Source of the DNA: an uncultured Campylobacterales bacterium
GTDB taxonomy: Bacteria > Campylobacterota > Campylobacteria > Campylobacterales > Arcobacteraceae
Reading direction: 5' to 3'
DNA: 38,426 bases
NCBI GenBank assembly: GCA_905479135.1
Contig: CAJQLJ010000058.1
Coordinates: forward strand, 1 to 38,426
Numbering within the stretch: the stretch's first letter is position 1; each line of letters starts with the position of its first letter. Made by a program: the position numbers and the translations under genes. The notes below the pieces were generated by a model. That model saw nothing but the letters and a program-made list of their open reading frames with translations. It did not search any database and was not told the DNA's origin. This document shows, one piece after another, positions 1-9,862 of this stretch.

Positions 1-126
1 TATTTTTTTATTTAGTAATTCTACTTTTTCCGGGATAATATCTAGAGCTACTACTTCATTATTTTGTGATAGTAAAATACCATTTGAGAGTCCTACGTAT
101 CCTGTTCCTGCTATTGCGATTTTCAT
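1..126 (-). CDS. ugd: UDP-glucose/GDP-mannose dehydrogenase family protein, N-terminal fragment (truncated by window edge)
   Basis: Reverse complement from 126 reads [42 protein letters not shown], a Rossmann GxGYVGL N-terminus typical of UDP-glucose 6-dehydrogenase. Confidence 0.85.
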   Translation of the reverse strand, partial: MKIAIAGTGYVGLSNGILLSQNNEVVALDIIPEKVELLNKKI

Positions 127-473
127 TATAGATTACCTTCTTTATTTTTCGCATAAACATACTGTTCTTTATACTCACTCATCTCAGACTGCAATTGCTC
201 ATATTCTTCTTTTTTTCTTTTTATAAACTTTTCTGTGATATCAATCTTTTCTTTGATACCATTTTCTGTAAGTAGGTATTTGTATTGTAGTTTTTTATCT
301 GAGTTTAGAAACTTCTCTGATTTGATTAAACCTTTTTTTGTCAAAGCATTTAGGACATAGTTTACTTTGCCTACACTATGTCCTATTTCATCTGCCATTG
401 TTTTTTGGTTTTTAGCATTTGTTACATTTTTAAGTATTTCTAGCTCAATTTCTTGATTCAATAACTTCTCCAA
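126..473 (-). CDS. MarR family EPS-associated-type winged-helix transcriptional regulator
   Basis: 115-aa ORF with winged-HTH pattern ([30 protein letters not shown]) and charged C-terminal coiled region; stop overlaps the ugd start. The ORF starts at TTG; a GGAG-preceded TTG at ~461 may be the true start. Confidence 0.8.
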   Translation of the reverse strand: MEKLLNQEIELEILKNVTNAKNQKTMADEIGHSVGKVNYVLNALTKKGLIKSEKFLNSDKKLQYKYLLTENGIKEKIDITEKFIKRKKEEYEQLQSEMSEYKEQYVYAKNKEGNL

Positions 474-601
474 TTATTTAATAATATTTAGTTTTTGGTA
501 AATTTTAAGTTATTATAACCTATTCAAACTTTGAATGTTATTAAATAATTATTTTTATATATTATAAAGTTATTAAAAAATCATTGAAGACTGTGAGAAA
601 A

Positions 602-1663
602 TCAGATCTTGTCTAATTTTCCTTGTATATAAGTTTTTACATCTGAGTAATTTATAGTTTCTCTAAAATCATTAAACTTAGCACCAGCAGCATTTACATG
701 TCCACCACCTTTTGCTAGTTTTTCAGCCATCAAAGCGACATCAACTTTTCCATCTGCTCTAAAGCTAGAGTTTCCTTTTCTTCCTATATCTATAAAAAAA
801 TCAAAGTCTGTATTTGCTTTTAAAAACGCATTTGCAGGAATAGAGATACCACCTAAACAGTAAGTTAAAAGTCCTTTATGACCTTTGTATACAACAGTAA
901 GTTCATCTTTTACATCTGCTAGGCATTTTACTAGGAACTTTGCGGACAAGTTATCTAAGGTATCATCTTTTGTATCTAGTTTTAAAAACTCTTTTTTCAT
1001 ATCATGTAGATTATTGTCTAATAATATGTTTGAGTTTTTTTCTTTGATATATTTACATGATTTTTTTAATAAATAAATTCTATATTCTCTATTTAAATCT
1101 GAAAAAAGTATATTGTTTACTTCTCTGGCTTTTGAAACCATCATTAACAACACTTTTCCAAATTCAAAGTTTTCTATTTCATGATCTAGCCAAATATCAA
1201 CTGCATTAATAGCATCAACCAAAGGAGATAACCAAGCTTTATCTTGAGTATTAAAAGCGTCATATTCTTCACACATATAATCATATACTATTTTAGTAGC
1301 ACACCTGTTTATATCTAAAAAATACCAATCATAAACATCTGCACTTTTTTGTCCACTTGCATGATGATCTAAAACTTGAAGTTTGATATTAAAACCATTG
1401 TCATTTAAAATATTGATATTTCTATCTAAGTCTTTTGACTCTTGTGTAGTTAAGTTTAAATCAGATATTAAAAAGAAAATTTCTTCTTCTTTGAAATCTT
1501 CAATTTCTTCTAAAACTTTTTTGATTGTTAGTTTTACTTCAGTTCCATAGTTTGCATTGTAAAAGAACGCTTTTTCAAACTGTTCTTTAGAAAGCATTTC
1601 TTTAGTGATTAATTGACATCCATATCCATCTAAGTCTGTATGAGAAATATGAAATAACATCAT
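602..1663 (-). CDS. DHH family phosphoesterase
   Basis: HTDLDGYG, LDHHASG (DHH motif) and C-terminal GGGHVNAAGA (DHHA1-like) motifs. Confidence 0.85.
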   Translation of the reverse strand: MMLFHISHTDLDGYGCQLITKEMLSKEQFEKAFFYNANYGTEVKLTIKKVLEEIEDFKEEEIFFLISDLNLTTQESKDLDRNINILNDNGFNIKLQVLDHHASGQKSADVYDWYFLDINRCATKIVYDYMCEEYDAFNTQDKAWLSPLVDAINAVDIWLDHEIENFEFGKVLLMMVSKAREVNNILFSDLNREYRIYLLKKSCKYIKEKNSNILLDNNLHDMKKEFLKLDTKDDTLDNLSAKFLVKCLADVKDELTVVYKGHKGLLTYCLGGISIPANAFLKANTDFDFFIDIGRKGNSSFRADGKVDVALMAEKLAKGGGHVNAAGAKFNDFRETINYSDVKTYIQGKLDKI

Positions 1664-2061
1664 GAAGAAATATCTTTTAATGTTAAGTCATTTAAAAAAC
1701 CATCGATTTTTGATTGTAGATTATTTAATAAAGGCCAAATAGTACACAACATTCCTACTTGACTTGGACAATTATCCACAGATGGAGAGCATTCAAAAAC
1801 TGAAGGTGTTTTTTCTTCTGCTGCTGTTGTAATTTCTAATATAGTTATTTGATCATGAGTCTTTTTCAAAGCAAATCCACCGTTTACACCTCTATGAGAG
1901 ACTACTATTTCGTGTTTTGCAAGGTTTTGCATAATCTTTGCTAAAAATGATTTTGATATGTTTAATTCTTTTGATAATACATCTACATTCTTTGGTTCAC
2001 TACTTTGTGCAATAGAAATCAAAGAAAGAAGTGCATATTCACTCTTTTTTGTTAATAACAT
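1660..2061 (-). CDS. Rrf2 family transcriptional regulator
   Basis: MLLTKKSEYALLSLISIAQ...LSISKSFLAKIMQNLAKHEIVVSHRGVNGGFAL: classic Rrf2 wHTH; 4-nt overlap with the DHH gene. Confidence 0.9.
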   Translation of the reverse strand: MLLTKKSEYALLSLISIAQSSEPKNVDVLSKELNISKSFLAKIMQNLAKHEIVVSHRGVNGGFALKKTHDQITILEITTAAEEKTPSVFECSPSVDNCPSQVGMLCTIWPLLNNLQSKIDGFLNDLTLKDISS

Positions 2062-2127
2062 TTTTATCCTGACATATTTTATTGATTTTATTTTACAAGA
2101 AATATTATTAAGATTTAATTTTTGAGT

Positions 2128-2168
2128 AAAAAAAAAGGCTTACAGTAAAACTGTAAACCTTTTTATAA
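2128..2168 (-). terminator. Intrinsic terminator of rpsO
   Basis: On the minus strand, AGGTTTACAGTTTTACTGTAAGCCT followed by a T run; lies just downstream of the rpsO stop. Confidence 0.85.
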
Positions 2169-2185
2169 AAATGTAGAAGCTAAAA

Positions 2186-2458
2186 TTATTTAGCTCTAAT
2201 TCCTAATGAAGCAACTAATTCAACAAAACCTGCATAATCAGTTCTTCTTAAATATTTTAATAGTCTTTTTCTTTTTCCAACCATTTTTAAAAGTCCTAAT
2301 CTTGAAGAGTGGTCTTTTTTAAATATTTTTAAGTGGTCAGTTAATACTGAAATTTGCTTAGTTAATATAGCAATTTGTACTTGTGCTGAACCTGTATCAC
2401 CGTCTTTTTTTGCGTATTTTGCAACAATCTCTGCTTTTAAATCCTGATCTAAAGCCAT
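2186..2458 (-). CDS. rpsO: 30S ribosomal protein S15
   Basis: 90 aa with typical S15 sequence ([16 protein letters not shown]...[23 protein letters not shown]). Confidence 0.98.
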   Translation of the reverse strand: MALDQDLKAEIVAKYAKKDGDTGSAQVQIAILTKQISVLTDHLKIFKKDHSSRLGLLKMVGKRKRLLKYLRRTDYAGFVELVASLGIRAK

Positions 2459-2565
2459 AATGACCTCCTAATAGGTATATGTAATTTCACTTTACTTTTG
2501 TAAGTGGTCGCGTATTATAGACAAAAATACTTTAAAAAATCTTTAATTAAAATATTAGGTATAAA

Positions 2566-3537
2566 TCATCCACCTGTTTCGTAAAAAGCTCTTGATGATA
2601 TTTCATTATCATCTTTTACAGACCATTTGTTTTTTTCAGGTTTATTTGCTAACACTGTTTTTAATATCTGTGTTGCTTCATCAATTCTATCATTTCTAAC
2701 AGCATCTTTTATACTCATAGCTTCTTCAAAATATAAACAAGGTATTAAATTGCCCTCAGCTGTTAATCTAATACGATTACATGCTGAACAAAAATCATCT
2801 TTATGTGGTTCAATAATACCAAATTCATATCCATCTTCAAGTTTGTAGTATTGTGCAGGAGAGCTAGTATCTCGAGGAATCATCTCAAAGTTTTTATATT
2901 TTCTTGAAACTATTTCTTTCATTTCATCTGAATTGATACCCTTAGCTCCATCTTTTGCATGATGATTTTCCATAAACTCAATAAATCTAATCGTATATCC
3001 CTTATCTTTACAAAAGTCTAGAACCTCAACAATTTCTTGATCATTTATACCTTTTATTGGCACACAATTTATCTTGATTTTTAATCCTGCATCATCAGCT
3101 GCTTGAATACCTTTAAAAACTGTTTCTAGTACATTTTTTTGAGCAATTTTTGCTGCTATATCAGGTCTTAGTGTGTCTAATGATATATTTATTCTTTTTA
3201 ATCCTGCATCTTTTAATTTTTGAGCAGTTGCTGGAAGTAAAAATCCATTTGTTGTAAGAGCTAAATCTATATCATTTTTATAGTCATAAATCATTTTTAT
3301 AAAACCATCTAAATTTTCTCTTAAAAGTGGTTCTCCACCAGTTATTCGAACTTTTTTAACACCTTCATCAATTGCAACTTTTATAAATTTAAATAAATCT
3401 TCATATGAAAGTAAGTTCTCTTTTGGAACCCAAGAAAAAGGCTTTTCAGGCATACAGTATTGACATCTAAAATTACATCTTTCAGTAACAGATACTCTTA
3501 AATAATCTACTTTTCTACCATGTCCATCTATTAACAT
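2566..3537 (-). CDS. moaA: GTP 3',8-cyclase (molybdenum cofactor biosynthesis protein A)
   Basis: Radical SAM CxxxCxxC (CNFRCQYCM), C-terminal [20 protein letters not shown], and GG-like C-terminus. Confidence 0.97.
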   Translation of the reverse strand: MLIDGHGRKVDYLRVSVTERCNFRCQYCMPEKPFSWVPKENLLSYEDLFKFIKVAIDEGVKKVRITGGEPLLRENLDGFIKMIYDYKNDIDLALTTNGFLLPATAQKLKDAGLKRINISLDTLRPDIAAKIAQKNVLETVFKGIQAADDAGLKIKINCVPIKGINDQEIVEVLDFCKDKGYTIRFIEFMENHHAKDGAKGINSDEMKEIVSRKYKNFEMIPRDTSSPAQYYKLEDGYEFGIIEPHKDDFCSACNRIRLTAEGNLIPCLYFEEAMSIKDAVRNDRIDEATQILKTVLANKPEKNKWSVKDDNEISSRAFYETGG

Positions 3538-3596
3538 ATTTTTTCCTTCTATTATTAACTTACAGATTAATATAATTTAACTTAAAAAAAGTCAAA

Positions 3597-4520
3597 TTAA
3601 TTTAACCTTTTCCAAGCTTCTTCTAAAGTATCAACTCTTTGGGCAAATACTAAATATAATGCAATATTAAATTTTGCAAGTTTTATTATCTCTTCGTCTG
3701 GGTTCTTTACTATTTCTAATGCTTCTTCAAGTGTAATATTTTCATAAGTTTTATCATAAGTAATTCCAAAATCTTTTAAAGAAAATGGTGTTTCAATGAT
3801 TTCACCATTAATTTCTTTCCAATACTTTCCATCTTTAAATACTTCAGGACTTCCTTCACTAGCCTTTACTACTAACACTTCTTTATAATATTCTTTAAAC
3901 ATTGCAAGATATTTTTTAACATATGGTTTATGAAAGGCTGTAGTAACTCCATATTCACTTTGGGCTGGATTTAAAAGTTTTTCAACTGTATTAAATACTG
4001 TTCTTAAGCCCAATTCATGTCTTAAAGGTGTGATATCACTTAATTCTTTTAAATAATTTACTCTATCAAAGAAATATACATGTTTTTTAATATCAAGTGA
4101 GTTAAATATATCTTTAGTAGTGATTCCGTTTTTTGCAGGTTGTAATAAATCTCCTGATATAACTAAGTTTAATTCTTTTATATCTTTATTTTTTTCAAAA
4201 AATTCTTTTAGTATGTCTTCATATAATGGAAATAAAAAAGGATTATTAGTTCTACCATCAAATGAATAGCCTAACTCAATAGAATTATCAATCTTCTCAA
4301 ATTTCATATATTTTTTCAAAGCCTTAACAGCAGCTATTAACTCATCATTTGTTTCAAGTTTTGTTCGCCATCCTATTAAAAAAGCTCCAATTTGACTTTG
4401 AGTTACTTTATTATCTAAAATAGCCCTAAGTGCTTCTATAACTTCATTTGCTTCAAGCTCTCTGTTTCCTTTAGGACCAGTTCCTACTGCTTTAATATAT
4501 TTTTTAAAATTCATTTCCAT
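3597..4520 (-). CDS. TrpD2/YbiB-like protein (anthranilate phosphoribosyltransferase-like fold, glycosyl transferase family)
   Basis: N-terminal TrpD-like helical domain (RELEANEVIEALRAILDNKVTQSQIGAFLIGWRTKLET) followed by a PRTase-like domain; adjacent to cobA. Confidence 0.7.
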   Translation of the reverse strand: MEMNFKKYIKAVGTGPKGNRELEANEVIEALRAILDNKVTQSQIGAFLIGWRTKLETNDELIAAVKALKKYMKFEKIDNSIELGYSFDGRTNNPFLFPLYEDILKEFFEKNKDIKELNLVISGDLLQPAKNGITTKDIFNSLDIKKHVYFFDRVNYLKELSDITPLRHELGLRTVFNTVEKLLNPAQSEYGVTTAFHKPYVKKYLAMFKEYYKEVLVVKASEGSPEVFKDGKYWKEINGEIIETPFSLKDFGITYDKTYENITLEEALEIVKNPDEEIIKLAKFNIALYLVFAQRVDTLEEAWKRLN

Positions 4521-4742
4521 TGTAAATGCCTTGATTTATATTATTCTTTCGCAAGGATAATATAGAATTGCTTAAATAAAACCATATCAAAAACTTTAAA
4601 AAATGAGTAATAATAGTTTTAGTGATTAATTTTTGTTCACATATATAGAATATATACAGGGTATTTGATACAAAATTTATGAATAATGATACAATTAATC
4701 TAGATCACAATCCACAATCATTATATAAGGATATAAAATTAA

Positions 4743-5474
4743 ATGGCAAAAGTATATTTAACAGGAGCAGGTCCTGGCGCAATTGACTTAATGACAGTAA
4801 AAGCTGCAAGAGTTGTAAGTCAAGCAGATATTATTATATATGATAGATTAGCAAATCCAAAGATTTTAGAAACAGCTAAAGAAGGATGCAAGTTCGTTTA
4901 TGTAGGAAAGCAAGATGGCAAGCACTCAGTTCCACAAGATGAAATAAATGAAATCATTTACCAAGCTGCACTAAAATATGAAAATGTAGTAAGACTCAAA
5001 GGTGGTGATCCTTTTGTCTTTGGTCGTGGTGGAGAAGAAGCTATTTATTTATTTGATAGAGGAATTAAATTTGAGATAATACCTGGTATTACTTCATCTA
5101 TTTCAGTACCAGCTTATGCTGGAATTCCAGTAACACATAGAGGTATAACTACATCATTTAGAGTAGTAACTGGTCACGAATCACCAAATAAAAGAATTTC
5201 TCAAATAGAATGGGAAAGCTTTTTAAATGACGAAACGCTTGTTTTTCTAATGGGATTTCATAATATTGGATTAATTACAAAAAAATTAATGGAACATGGT
5301 AAAGATAAAGACTATCCATGTGCAGTAATTTCAAAAGGTTCAACTCCTGATCAAAAAGTAGTTGTTTCAACTTTAGAAAATATAGAAAAAGATTCAATAA
5401 ACATGCCAACTCCTGCAATAATAGTTGTAGGTGAAGTTGTAAAATTGCGAGAAAAGATCAAATGGACTTACTAA
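4743..5474 (+). CDS. cobA: Uroporphyrinogen-III C-methyltransferase
   Basis: VYLTGAGPGAIDLMTVKAARVVSQADIIIYDRL...RLKGGDPFVFGRGGEEA...IPGITSS: SUMT signatures. Confidence 0.96.
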   Translation: MAKVYLTGAGPGAIDLMTVKAARVVSQADIIIYDRLANPKILETAKEGCKFVYVGKQDGKHSVPQDEINEIIYQAALKYENVVRLKGGDPFVFGRGGEEAIYLFDRGIKFEIIPGITSSISVPAYAGIPVTHRGITTSFRVVTGHESPNKRISQIEWESFLNDETLVFLMGFHNIGLITKKLMEHGKDKDYPCAVISKGSTPDQKVVVSTLENIEKDSINMPTPAIIVVGEVVKLREKIKWTY

Positions 5475-5671
5475 TAAATTAATTTAAATAACTCAAAAAT
5501 GTAACTTATAAGAATAAAACTTGAATGATTTTGCAATTTTTTTTACAATTGTTTAATAAATATACTGTTTTTGCTATGCAATTGCTACTTTTTCCTTTTA
5601 TACTAGTTCTGTTCAATTATTTATAGCTTCCTATAAATAAAAAATTAAATTAAAAAAACTAAGGATAGAAA

Positions 5672-6688
5672 ATGAAATTACTAAAAACTGCGTCATTATC
5701 AGTTGCTGCTTTAGCATTAGCTTCAAGTTTTGCATCTGCTGATACATTAGAAAATGTAAAAAGTAAAGGTATCTTAAGTTGTGGTGTTTCTACTGGTATT
5801 GCTGGATTCTCAGCTACTGATTCAAGTGGAGAGTGGAAAGGTTTAGATGTTGATATGTGTAAAGCTGTTGCATCTGCTGTATTAGGTGATACTTCTAAAA
5901 TCAAATATGTTCCTTTAACTGCTAAAGAAAGATTTACAGCACTTCAAAGTGGTGAAATTGATATGTTATCAAGAGCTACTACATGGACAGCTACTAGAGA
6001 TACTTCATTAGGTTTAAACTTTGCAGGTGTTAACTACTATGATGGTCAAGGTTTTTTAGTTTCTAAAAAAATTGGTGTAAATTCGGCATTAGAATTAGAT
6101 GGAGCAACTGTATGTATCCAAGCTGGTACTACATCTGAGCTTAACTTAACTGATTACTTCAAAGCTAATAAAATGACTTATAAACCAATTACTTATGATA
6201 CATCTGGACAAACAATTGAAGGGTTTAAATCTGGACGTTGTGATGTTGTAACTTCTGATGCTTCTCAATTATATGGTTTAGTATTAAAAGTAAAAGATCC
6301 AAGTTCAGTTCAAGTATTACCAGAAATTATTTCAAAAGAGCCTTTAGGACCAGTAGTTAGACAAGGTGATGACAAATGGTTTAATATCGTTAAATGGTCT
6401 CATATTGCTATGTTAAATGCTGAAGAATTTGGTATTACAAAAGCAAATGTTGATTCAATGAAAGGAAGTAAAAATCCTGGTATTCAAAGAATTTTAGGTG
6501 AATCTGGTGAAGCTGGTAAAAACTTAGGTTTAGATGCTAAATGGGCATACAATATTATTAAAAATGTTGGTAACTACGGTGAATCATTTGATAGAAATGT
6601 TGGTAAAGATTCTCCACTTAAAATTTCTAGAGGCTTAAATGAGCTTTGGACAAATGGTGGTCTTCAATATGGAGCACCAATTAGATAG
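5672..6688 (+). CDS. aapJ: Amino acid ABC transporter substrate-binding protein (AapJ-like)
   Basis: Signal peptide (MKLLKTASLSVAALALASSFASA) and SBP family 3 features (GVSTGIAGFSATDSSGEWKGLDVDMCKAVA); followed by two permeases and an ATPase. Confidence 0.9.
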   Translation: MKLLKTASLSVAALALASSFASADTLENVKSKGILSCGVSTGIAGFSATDSSGEWKGLDVDMCKAVASAVLGDTSKIKYVPLTAKERFTALQSGEIDMLSRATTWTATRDTSLGLNFAGVNYYDGQGFLVSKKIGVNSALELDGATVCIQAGTTSELNLTDYFKANKMTYKPITYDTSGQTIEGFKSGRCDVVTSDASQLYGLVLKVKDPSSVQVLPEIISKEPLGPVVRQGDDKWFNIVKWSHIAMLNAEEFGITKANVDSMKGSKNPGIQRILGESGEAGKNLGLDAKWAYNIIKNVGNYGESFDRNVGKDSPLKISRGLNELWTNGGLQYGAPIR

Positions 6689-6728
6689 TAAATATTTGAT
6701 ATAATACTATTTAATTATTTAGAACTAA

Positions 6729-6754
6729 GGGGAAATTCACGTTTCCCCTTTTTT
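6729..6754 (+). terminator. Hairpin terminator or attenuator between SBP and permease genes
   Basis: GGGGAAA-TTCACG-TTTCCCC followed by TTTTTT at 6729-6754. Confidence 0.8.
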
Positions 6755-6771
6755 AATGACAAGGTAAAAAA

Positions 6772-7956
6772 ATGAACAAACACAAAAGGGCCAAACAATC
6801 TGGAGTTGCTTTTTATAACAATCCAGATAACAGAGCTATTATTTATCAAATATTAGCATTAGTATTGATATTTTTTCTAGCATATTTTATTTTGAATAAT
6901 ATGTTTACAAATATTGAAAAACGTGGGATTAATACAGGATTTGATTTTCTAGGTTCAGAAGCTGGATTTGGAATTTTACAATCATTAATTGAATACGATG
7001 AATCGAATACACATGGAAAAGTTTTCATAGTTGGATTATTAAATACTATACTAGTTTCAGTAATAGGTATTATATTTGCAACAATTATTGGACTTTTAGT
7101 TGGTATTGGTAGATTATCAAAAAACTTTATGGTTGCTAAATTATCTCTTATTTATGTAGAGACTTTTAGAAATATTCCTATTTTATTACAAATTTTATTT
7201 TGGTACAATGTTGTATTAGCCTCACTTCCAAGTCCTAGACAAAGTATGTCTTTCTTTGATTCTATATTTTTTAATAATCGTGGTTTATATATTCCTAAAC
7301 CTATATTAGAAAGTGGTTTTACAGCTGTTATTATTGCTTTTATAATTGCTATTTTTTCAGTAATATACTTATCAAAATGGGCAAAAAACAGACATGATAA
7401 AACAGGTCAAGAATTTCCAATATTCACAGTTTCTCTAGCTATTTTAATAGGAGCACCTCTACTTGTATTTTTTATAAGTGGTAGTCCAGCTAGTTTAGAA
7501 ATCGCTGCTTTAAAAGGATTTAACTTTAAAGGTGGATGGACATTAATTCCTGAGCTATTAGCACTAGCATTTGCACTTAGTATTTATACAGCTACATATA
7601 TAGCAGAAGCCGTAAGATCAGGTATAGAAGCTGTTCCAAAAGGTCAAAAAGAAGCAGCTAGTGCTTTAGGATTAAAAGATCATGTAATTTTAAAGAAAGT
7701 TGTTTTACCTCAGGCTTTAAGAGTTATTATTCCGCCTGTAATTAATCAATATCTTAACTTGATAAAAAACTCCTCACTAGCAACTGCAATTGGTTATCCA
7801 GAACTTGTGACAATATTCTCAGGAACTTCGCTAAATCAAGTTGGTCAAGCTATTGAGATTATTTTAATGACAATGGCTGTTTATTTAACATTGAGTATTT
7901 TAATTTCTATTTTAATGAATTATATAAACTCTAGAATGCAGATAAAGGAGAGATAG
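6772..7956 (+). CDS. aapQ: Amino acid ABC transporter permease (AapQ-like)
   Basis: HisM-type permease with EAA motif (YIAEAVRSGIEAVPKGQKEAASALGL). Confidence 0.9.
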   Translation: MNKHKRAKQSGVAFYNNPDNRAIIYQILALVLIFFLAYFILNNMFTNIEKRGINTGFDFLGSEAGFGILQSLIEYDESNTHGKVFIVGLLNTILVSVIGIIFATIIGLLVGIGRLSKNFMVAKLSLIYVETFRNIPILLQILFWYNVVLASLPSPRQSMSFFDSIFFNNRGLYIPKPILESGFTAVIIAFIIAIFSVIYLSKWAKNRHDKTGQEFPIFTVSLAILIGAPLLVFFISGSPASLEIAALKGFNFKGGWTLIPELLALAFALSIYTATYIAEAVRSGIEAVPKGQKEAASALGLKDHVILKKVVLPQALRVIIPPVINQYLNLIKNSSLATAIGYPELVTIFSGTSLNQVGQAIEIILMTMAVYLTLSILISILMNYINSRMQIKER

Positions 7957-7957
7957 C

Positions 7958-9034
7958 ATGGCAATTTATGAAAAACTAGAAGCAAGACCAGCTCCTTTAG
8001 GTACAAGAGGTATAATCCACTGGATAAAAGAGAACCTTTTTCCATCTATTCTTAGTTCAGTATTAACAATACTATCTTTTTACATTCTATATATAATTGT
8101 TCCACCTTTATTAGATTGGATGATTTTTGATGCAACTTGGAGTGGTACAAAAGAAGAGATTACAAAAGAAGGTGCTAGATGGATTTTTATATTTGAAAAA
8201 TTCAATCAGTTTATCTATGGTTTTTATCCAGAAGAATTATATTGGCGTCCTAACTTAGCACTGTTTATTTTTGCTGTGTATGTAATAGCATTTAAAAGAG
8301 TTAATGTTAAGTTAAAAGCATTTATTATTATCTCTTTTCCTATTATTGCATTTATTTTAGTATCTGGTGGTTTTGGGCTTGAGCATGTTGAAACTGAAAA
8401 ATGGGGAGGATTACTTCTTACTATTATAGTTGCATCTGTAGGTATTGTTGCGTCATTTCCTATTGGAATTTTATTTGCTTTAGGTAGACAGTCTAATATG
8501 CCAATTATTAGAACACTTAGTATTATTTATATTGAGTTTATTAGAGGTGTTCCTTTAATTACATTGCTATTTATGGCTTCTGTAATATTACCTTTATTCT
8601 TTCCTGAGGGAATGGATTTTGATAAATTATTAAGAGCACTTATTGGTATTACATTATTTCAAGCTGCTTATATTGCAGAAGTTGTGCGTGGTGGACTTCA
8701 AGCTATTCCAAAAGGTCAATATGAAGCAGCAGATGCTTTAGGATTAACTTATTGGAAATCAATGGGATTGATTATACTTCCACAAGCACTTAAAATATCA
8801 ATACCAAATCTTGTTGGGTCTTTTATTTCATTATTTAAAGATACGACACTTATTTTAATTATTGGATTATTTGATATATTAGCAATGGTTACATTAACAA
8901 ATAATGATACCAACTGGCTAGGGTTTGAAACAGAAGGTTATGTATTTGTAACAATGATTTATTGGATTATTTGTTTTAGTATGTCTAGATATGCTAAATC
9001 AATTGAAGACAAATTTAACACAGATCACAAATAG
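7958..9034 (+). CDS. aapM: Amino acid ABC transporter permease (AapM-like)
   Basis: HisM-type EAA motif (YIAEVVRGGLQAIPKGQYEAADALGL); immediately downstream of the AapQ-like gene. Confidence 0.9.
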   Translation: MAIYEKLEARPAPLGTRGIIHWIKENLFPSILSSVLTILSFYILYIIVPPLLDWMIFDATWSGTKEEITKEGARWIFIFEKFNQFIYGFYPEELYWRPNLALFIFAVYVIAFKRVNVKLKAFIIISFPIIAFILVSGGFGLEHVETEKWGGLLLTIIVASVGIVASFPIGILFALGRQSNMPIIRTLSIIYIEFIRGVPLITLLFMASVILPLFFPEGMDFDKLLRALIGITLFQAAYIAEVVRGGLQAIPKGQYEAADALGLTYWKSMGLIILPQALKISIPNLVGSFISLFKDTTLILIIGLFDILAMVTLTNNDTNWLGFETEGYVFVTMIYWIICFSMSRYAKSIEDKFNTDHK

Positions 9035-9055
9035 CAAAGAAGAATAGGAAAAATT

Positions 9056-9802
9056 ATGAGTGAATTAGAATATATGATAGAAATGAATGAAGTTAATAAA
9101 TGGTACGGAGATTTTCATGTACTTAAAAATGTTAATTTAAAAGTTAAAAAAGGTGAAAGAGTTGTAATTTGTGGACCATCTGGTTCTGGAAAGTCTACTA
9201 CTATTAGATGTATTAATAGACTTGAGCCTTTTCAAGAAGGACAAATTATTGTTAAGGGATTAGAATTAACTGAAGATGTTAAAAGAATTAGAGAAGTACG
9301 AACTCATGTTGGAATGGTGTTCCAACACTTTAATCTTTTCCCTCATCTTTCAATTTTAGAAAATCTTATCTTAGCACCAACTTGGGTTGGAAAAAAGCCA
9401 AGAGATGAAGCTATTAAGACTGCAATGCATTATTTAGAAAGAGTAAAAATTGCAGACCAAGCTGATAAATATCCAAATCAATTATCAGGTGGACAACAGC
9501 AACGTGTGGCAATTGCTAGATGTTTATGTTCTGATCCTGATATTATGTTATTTGATGAGCCAACAGCAGCACTAGATCCTGAGATGATTGGTGAAGTTTT
9601 AGATGTTATGACTGAATTAGCAAATGATGGTATTACTATGGTTTGTGTTACACATGAAATGGGATTTGCTAAAAAAGTTGCTGATAGAGTAATCTTTATG
9701 GATCAAGGTCAAATAGTTGAAGAAAATGAACCAAATGAATTCTTTGATAATCCACAATCTGATAGATTAAAGATGTTCTTAGAACAAATTTTAGATCATT
9801 AA
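9056..9802 (+). CDS. aapP: Amino acid ABC transporter ATP-binding protein (AapP/GlnQ-like)
   Basis: Walker [10 protein letters not shown], signature LSGGQQQR, Walker [13 protein letters not shown]. Confidence 0.95.
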   Translation: MSELEYMIEMNEVNKWYGDFHVLKNVNLKVKKGERVVICGPSGSGKSTTIRCINRLEPFQEGQIIVKGLELTEDVKRIREVRTHVGMVFQHFNLFPHLSILENLILAPTWVGKKPRDEAIKTAMHYLERVKIADQADKYPNQLSGGQQQRVAIARCLCSDPDIMLFDEPTAALDPEMIGEVLDVMTELANDGITMVCVTHEMGFAKKVADRVIFMDQGQIVEENEPNEFFDNPQSDRLKMFLEQILDH

Positions 9803-9829
9803 AAAAGTATAAAACTTATATACAATAAT

Positions 9830-9862
9830 AAAACGAATACCTAAAAAATATTCGTTTTACTC
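9830..9862. terminator. Bidirectional terminator between convergent aapP and lysE
   Basis: AAAACGAATA (9830-9839) / TATTCGTTTT (9849-9858) inverted repeat in the convergent gap. Confidence 0.75.

Noticed and set aside
885-1076. Small ORFs antisense to clear genes (885-1076, 2627-2848, 5659-5904, 6846-7028, 12766-13023, 13708-13932, 14493-14702, 15244-15495, 17756-17947, 22715-22897, 22958-23146, 25385-25573, 26840-27070, 27880-28083, 32104-32403, 37118-37396, 37526-37735)
   Set aside because: All overlap confidently identified genes on the opposite strand and have no recognisable domain.
4660-4700. Repeated TGATACAA upstream of cobA (near 4668 and 4687)
   Set aside because: Best read as ordinary extended -10-like promoter sequence (TGATACAAT); too short and AT-rich to call a regulatory repeat.
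5523-5560. Possible sigma-54 promoter upstream of aapJ (TTGAATGATTTTGC)
   Set aside because: Lacks the GG dinucleotide at the right spacing from GC; poor match to TGGCAC-N5-TTGC.
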